Assembly (NCBI GenBank): GCA_900299205.1
Contig: OMIW01000050.1
Span: 1-7,887, forward strand
Length of the DNA: 7,887 nt
Origin: Pseudomonadota bacterium
GTDB taxonomy: Bacteria > Bdellovibrionota_C > UBA2361 > OMIW01
Direction of reading: 5' to 3'
Shown in pieces: positions 1 to 4,358 of this stretch. Under the pieces are notes generated by a model that saw only the letters and a list, made by a program, of their open reading frames with translations, did no database searches and was not told the DNA's origin. Every line of letters starts with the position of its first letter. Positions within the stretch are counted from its first letter, which is position 1. The position numbers and the translations under genes are program-made.

Positions 1-166
1 TAATGAGGTGTGAGGCGAGAGCAGATTGAGGTTCGAGCACGATAACGCGCGCGCCGAGGTAATCGAAAAGGTGAGTCCGATCACCTTGGTGACCGCCAAT
101 ATCAAAGACAAGATCGCCGGGTGAGATAAACGAACGGTAAAAACGGGCCTCTAGCTCAGTGTGCAT
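1..166 (-). CDS. FkbM-family SAM-dependent methyltransferase, N-terminal fragment
   Basis: Reading leftward from an ATG at 166, the first 55 codons are open to the window edge. They encode ARFYRSFISPGDLVFDIGG, followed by a short linker with DRT, and then LGARVIVLEPQ. This is the start of a Rossmann methyltransferase: motif I is DIGGHQGDRT at about residues 23-32 (the SAM-binding loop), and the acidic end of the second strand is in VIVLEPQ at about 46-52. The spacing and the GDRT and LGARVIVLEPQ signatures are typical of the FkbM family, whose members O-methylate sugars or polyketides and often sit in glycan or exopolysaccharide loci. The real substrate cannot be told. An in-frame GTG lies four codons upstream. 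Neither start has a clear Shine-Dalgarno sequence. The rest of the gene, including the catalytic half, is outside the window. Confidence 0.8.
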   Translation of the reverse strand, partial: MHTELEARFYRSFISPGDLVFDIGGHQGDRTHLFDYLGARVIVLEPQSALASHLI

Positions 167-188
167 TGTCGTTTCCACAGTTATAAGT

Positions 189-304
189 AAGGAGGGGAAA
201 GGATGTCACGGTCCCATCATAGCTCTAATAGAAACCTTCGACAGTAGGAAAGGTTGCTGAAGGTTGAAGGGCTCTCCCAATATTCTTGGGAGACTCTCCC
301 ATAA
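189..304 (+). other. Tiny ORF with strong ribosome binding site and internal TAG
   Basis: AAGGAGG at 189-195 stands seven bases before an ATG at 203, the best-spaced Shine-Dalgarno sequence in the left part. The frame encodes 14 residues (MSRSHHSSNRNLRQ) and reaches a TAG at 245-247. It then stays open for 18 more codons (ERLLKVEGLSQYSWETLP) to a TAA at 302-304. I recognise no family. It could be a short regulatory or leader peptide, a remnant, or chance. It matters mainly because it has the same single-TAG layout as the two genes at 1320-2177 and 2399-2854. Confidence 0.25.
273..293. repeat. Perfect 8-bp hairpin TCTCCCAA/TTGGGAGA
   Basis: TCTCCCAA (273-280) and TTGGGAGA (286-293) are exact reverse complements around the loop TATTC. 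No T-tract follows on either strand, so a classical Rho-independent terminator is not supported. It lies upstream of the minus-strand methyltransferase gene and inside the tiny plus-strand ORF. Confidence 0.5.
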
Positions 305-650
305 CTCCATTCTAGAGGCGTTGCCAGGATGAAGGTTTTTCGGGACGGCATTTTTTGGGGGGTGATTTTACTGTCAACAGGCAGGTAAACCATTCAAACT
401 TACCCTAGGTCGCCGTCGGATCTCGAACCTAGGCTGTTTTCGGCTCAATTGAGCCAAATTCGATAGCTCCTACTCAATGAGCTTATGATTTATAAATGCT
501 ACAGAATGTGATAGTGTTTTCAAGTAATTATCGGATTCAGTTTGTGAAAGACCTTGATGGAACAGAACACTTCTCCCATATCGCCAATTGTAGATCGCTC
601 GGTGAGGTTATTTCTTTTCCTACGAGAACTTGTTTCAGCTCGACTTGATA
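305..650. other. Intergenic stretch without a recognisable gene; palindromes
   Basis: No frame here looks coding. It holds an interrupted inverted repeat CCTAGGT (404-410) / ACCTAGG (427-433) with 16 bases between, and a perfect 14-base palindrome GGCTCAATTGAGCC (442-455). An AT-rich stretch follows (485-535). The palindromes could be operator-like or relics of mobile DNA, and no target gene can be assigned. The IS3-family remnant begins directly at the right end. Confidence 0.45.
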
Positions 651-670
651 TGACCCCCAAAATTTAGACA
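651..670 (+). repeat. Left terminal inverted repeat of the IS remnant
   Basis: The sequence begins TGACCCCC and runs into an AT-rich inner part ending AGACA, directly before the orfA leader. Terminal TG and a length near 20-25 bases fit IS3-family ends. The partner repeat is missing from the window, so the inner boundary of the repeat is not proved. Confidence 0.6.
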
Positions 671-695
671 CTTCCTGTTCAAACTGATAGGAAGT
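670..695 (+). promoter_or_regulatory. Hairpin covering the orfA ribosome binding site
   Basis: ACTTCCT (670-676) is the exact reverse complement of AGGAAGT (689-695), with a 12-base loop. The right arm contains the orfA Shine-Dalgarno AGGAAG (689-694), five bases before the ATG at 700. In RNA this stem would hide the ribosome binding site. Several insertion sequences use such a structure to prevent transposase translation on transcripts entering from outside; here that role is inferred. Confidence 0.5.
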
Positions 696-699
696 AACG

Positions 700-966
700 A
701 TGGCAAAGCGATACGACAAGGCATTTAAGGAAGAAGTACTCGGCAAGGTTCGCTCTGGGGGCAAGGTCCGAGAGGTGGCTGCGAGCTACGGGCTCAGCGA
801 GATGACGGTTCGGACGTGGTTGAAGCGGGAGGTGACTGCAAGTAGTGACGTTCTCACGCTGAGCCGATTGCATCGTGAGAACGAGGCACTGTACCGTCTT
901 GTAGGGCAGCTCGTGTACGAGAGCTCACGGGAAAAAAAAGGTGGCCGTGGCCAGCGCAAGCAGTAA
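700..966 (+). CDS. IS3-family transposase OrfA (helix-turn-helix protein)
   Basis: An 88-residue protein of the usual OrfA size. Residues about 7-45 form a Tnp_1-type helix-turn-helix (AFKEEVLGKVRSGGKVREVAASYGLSEMTVRTWLKR), which in this family binds the terminal repeats. Residues about 52-75 (LTLSRLHRENEALYRLVGQLV) form a leucine-zipper-like coiled coil for oligomerisation with OrfAB. AGGAAG lies five bases before the ATG. A run of eight A at 932-939 near the 3' end is the expected place for recoding into orfB. The gene is intact, but with the catalytic half of the element gone, any product could act only as a DNA-binding remnant. Confidence 0.8.
   Translation: MAKRYDKAFKEEVLGKVRSGGKVREVAASYGLSEMTVRTWLKREVTASSDVLTLSRLHRENEALYRLVGQLVYESSREKKGGRGQRKQ
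932..939 (+). promoter_or_regulatory. A8 slippery run at the orfA/orfB junction
   Basis: Eight consecutive A precede GGTGGCC. IS3 elements normally make the OrfAB transposase by a -1 ribosomal shift on an A-rich heptamer. Here the -1 frame stops soon afterwards (TAG in GAGTTAGG), whereas the frame that gives recognisable orfB sequence is +1 (equivalently -2). A product with one A fewer would fuse the frames directly. This fits transcriptional slippage on the homopolymer or a single-base indel acquired during decay. Confidence 0.45.
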
Positions 967-1078
967 TAAGGCCCAAGCCGCCAAGGAGTTAGGGGTCTCG
1001 CGGAGCAGCCTGTACTATCTGAGGAAACTTCCGTGCATATACCACTCCTGGGAGGTGCCGAGGGAGGGGTGCCGGTGA
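941..1078 (+). pseudogene. Truncated IS3-family orfB (5' fragment)
   Basis: In the +1 frame relative to orfA the DNA encodes VAVASASSNKAQAAKELG and then VSRSSLYYLRKLP. This is the N-terminal helix-turn-helix segment of OrfB, with the family signature GVSRSSLYY. The frame ends at TGA 1076-1078, far short of the roughly 270-residue family length. All DDE catalytic residues and the rve integrase core are missing. The residues after LYYLRKLP look unlike the family and probably derive from the DNA joined at the deletion. Confidence 0.65.
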
Positions 1079-1109
1079 CTTGACTAACAGAAAAATCCCA
1101 TCCTTCTGA

Positions 1110-1298
1110 CAATCGTGGGGATTGCGTAATCAACTTGACAGGAAAGATCTCGGAATTGATTGGTTCGAGGTCCGAACTAGGGCCCATACAGCTTACCGGA
1201 CTCCAGGCAGGAGAGGATTGCTCGACCGTCCGGGAGAAATTCTCGACGAATTGCGCTTTGACGCGATTGCTTTGCTTTTCTGGCTCGATGCCTCATAA
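1110..1298 (+). other. Unassigned 62-codon open frame, no ATG
   Basis: After a TGA at 1107-1109 this frame is open to TAA at 1296-1298. It encodes a sequence with a coherent-looking C-terminus, GEILDELRFDAIALLFWLDAS. The only possible start is TTG (1122), without a visible ribosome binding site. I do not recognise it. It may be the tail of a gene cut by the IS deletion, since it abuts the remnant and ends just before the GGAGG (1300-1304) ahead of the protease gene, or it may be chance. Its frame matches the protease frame but is separated by stops. Confidence 0.2.
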
Positions 1299-1319
1299 TG
1301 GAGGAAATTCTGATGAAGA

Positions 1320-2177
1320 ATGACTCACTTCCGTCGTGGGCGGGTTTTTCGCCTCTCGTCCGACAAGCTCCGGTCCGCCATGCGGCCCGAAGCCCTGATG
1401 ATGGAGACAACACGGGTTGCCGTCGTAATCGTCGGGTGCCTCCTGTGGACATCTGTCCTCTGGCACCTCTGGCCACCTCTGTTCAGTCCTTTCTCCCTGA
1501 ATTCTCTTTGGGAAGCGAAGGGAGCGGTAATGGACTGGTTGAAAGCAGGGCTCCCTGTACTTATGTGGGGTGCAGGTTTCACCGCCCTCGTGGCCGCTTT
1601 CACCCGAAACTCTGCTGAGGACAACCGGGATGCCGGGGGGGTTCTGATTTCGGGTTGGTACGTCTCACTTCTTGCAGGTGTGACGGAGGAGATCCGATTT
1701 CGGTGGTTATTTTTCATGCTCTCGATAGCGAGTGTGAAGATAACAAATTTTATCCTCGGGGGTTTTGTGGGTTACCTCATGGGGCCGGAGAGGGTCACAT
1801 GGCTACGGGGGATAATGTGGGCGCCCGTGTGCGATCTTCTGACCGGGGGCATTCTTAAATGGTTTTACCTTTACCTGATTGGCCCAGTATTCAACGTCAT
1901 CACAATGGGGACGTTGAGCCAGTGGCTTGTTAATCCCGAAATTTGGGCAGTAGGGCTAGCTTTGCTGACCATCAACGGAAAATTTCGTAACGGCCACGCA
2001 TATCAGGGGTTCTTGGGGCTCTTGAACAGCTGGGTATTGGGATTTCACTTCTATTAGTTAACCCTTACGTGGGGTCTTCCTGCCGCGATAGTCGTGCATG
2101 TCCTGTACGATGGGATTATCTTTTCCATCCAATCGTTCGATCGATTGGTCGAGCGGCTAACCGGGGGAGGTCGTTGA
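1320..2177 (+). pseudogene. CPBP/CAAX-type intramembrane protease interrupted by one in-frame TAG
   Basis: A hydrophobic multi-pass protein whose motifs match the CPBP (Abi/CAAX prenyl protease-like) family. VTEEIRFRWL gives EExxxR (E123, E124, R128), and KFRNGHAYQG gives FxxxH (F222, H226). The frame meets TAG at 2055-2057 after GFHFY (residue 245). It then continues without interruption as LTLTWGLPAAIVVHVLYDG, supplying the third family motif HxxxD (H260, D264), and ends at TGA 2175-2177 (285 codons in all). A strong hairpin starts 13 bases later, marking the original gene end. Without readthrough the protein lacks a metal/active-site motif and its last membrane helix, so it should be inactive. 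These proteins cleave or process membrane substrates; the substrate here is unknown. The start is uncertain: GGAGG (1300-1304) is better spaced for an ATG at 1312 in another frame, while the coding frame offers ATG at 1320 or 1398/1401, so an early frameshift is also possible. Confidence 0.75.
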
Positions 2178-2190
2178 AGGTTGATTGAAT

Positions 2191-2230
2191 GTGTGAGGGA
2201 GCTCTTCGGGGTCCCTCACACCCAGTTTCT
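2191..2230 (+). terminator. Strong UUCG-loop hairpin terminator after the protease gene
   Basis: GTGTGAGGG (2191-2199) pairs with CCCTCACAC (2213-2221). Allowing a bulged A, the inner GCTC-TTCG-GGGT extends the stem around a stable UUCG tetraloop. It lies 13 bases after the distal TGA of the protease frame. The following CCAGTTTCTC is only moderately T-rich. An outer pair, AGGTTGAT (2178-2185) with ATCAACCT (2233-2240), could lengthen the structure. It stands between two convergent genes and may serve both. Confidence 0.65.
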
Positions 2231-2275
2231 CTATCAACCTGTCCTCTATTAACCCGTCTGCTATCAACCTGCGAC
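2231..2275. repeat. Three tandem 15-base repeats (CTATYAACCYG...)
   Basis: CTATCAACCTGTC, CTATTAACCCGTC and CTATCAACCTGCG begin at 2231, 2246 and 2261, an exact 15-base period with two differences between adjacent cores. The array lies between two convergent genes just after the hairpin. It contains the complement of AGGTTGAT at 2178-2185 twice. No coding frame is evident. A small tandem duplication is the simplest explanation. The stretch from 2276 to 2398 shows no gene, only a short inverted repeat ACCCT/AGGGT near 2328-2344. Confidence 0.55.
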
Positions 2276-2398
2276 TGTTCTCTCGGTTGTGCAGTCCCTC
2301 GGTCGCTTTAATCTTCCCCTTCCCCTGAACCCTAACTCAAAGGGTCTTAAGATTGCAGGGGTTGATTTGACGGTCGAATCATCTTACCCCTAGCTATC

Positions 2399-2854
2399 CT
2401 ATTTGATCCGTTTTGCGTTGAATTTACCGGCATTTACGCAGAGGGGGCCCTCCGAAAAGATTCCCTTCGCTTTCCCCTTGTTGATAGTGCCTGACACTCG
2501 GACAATATCATCAATACCAGGAATTGGCCGATAAGATGCTGAAAATCGCGTTTTGCGTATCCTTACCGAGGGCACAATCACGTTTTTAAAACCTCCGCAC
2601 CCAGAGGTGGTGACGGCTTCTATCTCAAGATTTTTGATTCTCGACCCGGAGACGGTGAAAGTAACCTTTCCCTAATTAAAGTCCCCCTTCAGATTTGTGG
2701 CCTTACCTTCCCACTTTTCAGCAGCAAAGCAATCTGCGCCGTGTGCGACGGTGAGGATAATCGCCGATGCAATCAAGCTGAATGGAGCCTTCAATACATC
2801 TCGCAGAATGGAGGTGATTCGAATAGGAGATGGGCTGCGTTCATGAGCGTTCAT
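2399..2854 (-). pseudogene. Small secreted protein interrupted by one in-frame TAG
   Basis: Read leftward from ATG 2854, this encodes a basic N-region and a hydrophobic helix (APFSLIASAIILTVAHGADC, about residues 23-42) with a signal-peptidase-like end FAAEKW. A mature part, WEGKATNLKGDFN, follows to TAG at 2674-2672 (codon 61). The same frame then runs for 90 more codons: GKVTFTVSGSRIKNLEIEAV, a C86 region, SGTINKGKAKGIF, then C139, ending AGKFNAKRIK and TAG 2401-2399. Alternating strand patterns, the V-x-F-x-V start, a glycine-rich GTINKGKAKG strand pair and the final cysteine followed by F-x-A suggest a small secreted beta-sandwich domain with a C86-C139 disulfide. The cut falls before the first conserved strand, so truncation would leave no domain. 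After the final TAG come GAT AGC TAG GGG and TAA (2386-2384). An upstream ATG at 2896 is also possible. The function is not recognised. Confidence 0.65.
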
Positions 2855-3183
2855 TCGTGGTTCTCTGGGGAAAATATTCTCTGTTTCGGCGAACATCTTC
2901 TTAGTGAGAGAGGCAGTCCAAGAGTGCCTACCCCCTCTGAGTCTGCCGTCCCTCCCACCGAACAATCTCTTGGTAAAATAGCTCGGGCGATGCTCGGGTA
3001 TGGGGTAGGGCCCCCTCACTTCGGCGAAATTCCCGCGAGCTTAACTGGTATTACCATCCCAGTTCTTTTGACACCGTCCCAAGATGCTCAGAGCGTCGGA
3101 TCGGGTATCTCTGTAGCATACGGAACCCACTCCCACCGTCAAGCTGACTTTTGCGGCCTTGAAAGGCGTATCCTATCACGACT
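2855..3183. other. Intergenic region between divergent genes
   Basis: This stretch separates the minus-strand secreted-protein gene from the plus-strand dap cluster and should contain the promoter of the former. Open frames exist on both strands, but none shows a domain or a convincing start; the minus frame simply extends the secreted protein upstream without family features. TTGACA at 3069-3074 has no matching -10 element at a normal distance. I see no RNA gene or long repeat. Confidence 0.4.
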
Positions 3184-3212
3184 TTGACCAGGAGCTCCAA
3201 TGGCCCTATGCT
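3184..3212 (+). promoter_or_regulatory. Sigma-70-like promoter for the dap cluster
   Basis: TTGACC (3184-3189, five of six to consensus) is followed after exactly 17 bases by TATGCT (3207-3212, four of six). Transcription would start near 3219, giving a leader of about 27 bases before the ATG at 3246. This supports the ATG at 3246, because a TTG start at 3159 would lie upstream of the promoter. Confidence 0.5.
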
Positions 3213-3245
3213 CTCTCTACGAGACGTTTTCACTCTGTATTACCT

Positions 3246-4268
3246 ATGACTCACCCCGTCATTTCTCTCGCGCTCGAACTGATCCGGATTCCCTCACCCT
3301 CGGGGGAGGAGCATGCGGTGCTTTCCTTTCTTGAACGGCTCGCGGAAGAGCGTGGATTTGTGGTAACGAGAATTCCGGTGGACAACCCGCGGTATCGTTC
3401 GGGGCGGTACGACCTTCTCATAGCCCCAGAGCATCGCGATACACCAATCGTGCTAACCACCCATGTTGATGTTGTGCCTGGAGGCCCAGAACCGCGGGTT
3501 GCGGAGGGTCGGCTCTACGGGCGAGGAGCGTGTGATACCAAGGGTATCGCGGCGGCGATGTTCAGGGCACTAGGCGAATTATGTGATGCGGGTCACCGTA
3601 ATACCTCGCTCCTCTTGGTTGTGGGAGAAGAGACTGACAGTGATGGAGCAAAAGCGGCTGCTGCGACGCTGTCCCCCCGCGCGTTCTTTATTAACGGTGA
3701 ACCCACCGAGAATCGGTTCGTTCGGGTTCAGCGTGGATTGTGCATGGTTGAGGTGTCGTGCTCGGGAATATCGTGTCACTCGGGCTATCCCGAGGAGGGC
3801 CATTCAGCAGTGCACGACCTCATCGCAGTGCTGGCCGATATTTTGAAAGAACCGTGGCCCCGTGATCCGATTGTGGGTGAAACGCTGGTGAATGTCGGTA
3901 AGATCGAGGGTGGCAAGGCCGCTAATGTGCTCGCCGATAAAGCATCAGCGGTCATCATGGTTCGGGTAGCAACTGATGCAGCCTCGATTCTTGACCGCCT
4001 CGTTCAGATAATCGCGGGACGAGGTACGATGCATGTATTAACCGCTTCTGATCCCCAGCACCTCCATGTCCCAGACGGGGCTCCTGAGTGTAACGTCGGA
4101 TACGGTTCCGACGTTGCTCATTTGAGGCCGCTCGGCGTGCCGTTAATGTACGGGCCTGGCTCTATACTTCAGGCGCACACCGATAATGAATGGGTGGCGG
4201 TGGATGAGGTGATTGAGGCGGTGGCGGTGTATCGGGAGATTTGTGAGGGGTTGGCGAGGGAATGCTGA
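3246..4268 (+). CDS. M20-family metallopeptidase (ArgE/DapE-like deacylase)
   Basis: A 340-residue zinc-dependent amidohydrolase of the M20 family, which removes acyl groups from amino acid derivatives in the cytoplasm. The full dinuclear site is present: THVDVVPGG (H73, D75), the bridging aspartate in YGRGACDTKG (D97), the catalytic glutamates in VVGEETDSDG (E128, E129), INGEPTENR (E152), the lid-domain histidine in GISCHSGYP (H178) and the C-terminal ligand in LQAHTDNEW (H311). The length is slightly shorter than typical DapE (about 375). It shares a cluster with dapD and a second, more DapE-like paralogue. It may be a succinyl-DAP desuccinylase variant, an acetylornithine deacetylase or a related enzyme; its C-terminus (GPGSILQAHTDNEWV) leans towards ArgE-type proteins. 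The ATG at 3246 is preferred because the promoter lies just upstream. There is no Shine-Dalgarno match, and the start context is TTACCT-ATG. The stop is TGA. Confidence 0.85.
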   Translation: MTHPVISLALELIRIPSPSGEEHAVLSFLERLAEERGFVVTRIPVDNPRYRSGRYDLLIAPEHRDTPIVLTTHVDVVPGGPEPRVAEGRLYGRGACDTKGIAAAMFRALGELCDAGHRNTSLLLVVGEETDSDGAKAAAATLSPRAFFINGEPTENRFVRVQRGLCMVEVSCSGISCHSGYPEEGHSAVHDLIAVLADILKEPWPRDPIVGETLVNVGKIEGGKAANVLADKASAVIMVRVATDAASILDRLVQIIAGRGTMHVLTASDPQHLHVPDGAPECNVGYGSDVAHLRPLGVPLMYGPGSILQAHTDNEWVAVDEVIEAVAVYREICEGLAREC

Positions 4269-4296
4269 AGTAGCTTTTTCTCGTCGGATAGGGCCC

Positions 4297-4333
4297 TGTG
4301 TCCTCCACAACGGGGCACAATTTCTTTATTTTT
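4297..4333 (+). terminator. Rho-independent terminator or attenuator before dapD
   Basis: TGTGTCCT (4297-4304) pairs with GGGGCACA (4312-4319), with G-T pairs, around loop CCACAAC. It is followed by the T-rich tail ATTTCTTTATTTTT (4320-4333). It sits 28 bases after the stop of the M20 gene and 25 bases before the dapD ATG. It would reduce readthrough into dapD, or act as an attenuator if transcription is controlled there. No leader peptide or riboswitch core is visible in this short gap. Confidence 0.6.
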
Positions 4334-4358
4334 AACCATTAAGAAAGTGGTGTTACCT

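Larger units (their letters stand above)
651..1078 (+). mobile_element. IS3-family insertion sequence remnant, left end only
   Basis: The element starts with a terminal-repeat-like sequence at 651-670 (TGACCCCCAAAATTTAGACA), of the TG-initiated form usual for IS3-family ends. It continues into a complete orfA and the first codons of orfB. The DDE integrase domain, normally more than 200 residues, is absent: after SRSSLYYLRK the orfB frame soon ends at a TGA (1076-1078). I see no copy of the matching right-end repeat (TGTCTAAATTTTGGGGGTCA) downstream. The exact deletion point is somewhere after about 1030 and cannot be placed without a full-length relative. The element cannot move by itself. 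Confidence 0.75.

Noticed and set aside
345-364. Possible right end of a second IS copy (GCATTTTTTGGGGGGTGA resembles the reverse complement of the 651-670 repeat)
   Set aside because: The agreement comes almost entirely from the T and G runs, the inner part does not match, and no transposase sequence lies to its left.
489-497. TTTATAAAT resembling an archaeal TATA box
   Set aside because: No gene starts at a suitable distance downstream, and AT-rich words are common in this intergenic stretch. The rest of the window has bacterial features.
1135-1140. TTGACA as a -35 element for the protease gene
   Set aside because: The bases 16-18 downstream (GATTGG region) do not resemble a -10 element.
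1312-1618. ATG at 1312 with well-spaced GGAGG opening another frame
   Set aside because: Past the first codons the frame has no membrane or family features, while the 1320 frame carries the CPBP motifs. Kept only as a hint of an early frameshift.
2741-3187. 148-codon plus-strand open frame opposite the secreted-protein gene
   Set aside because: Its translation shows no domain pattern or ribosome binding site, and the minus strand carries the signal peptide in this segment.
3159-3245. TTG start extending the first M20 gene by 29 residues
   Set aside because: The extra residues have no family counterpart, the start would lie upstream of the likely promoter, and M20 proteins begin close to the ATG at 3246.
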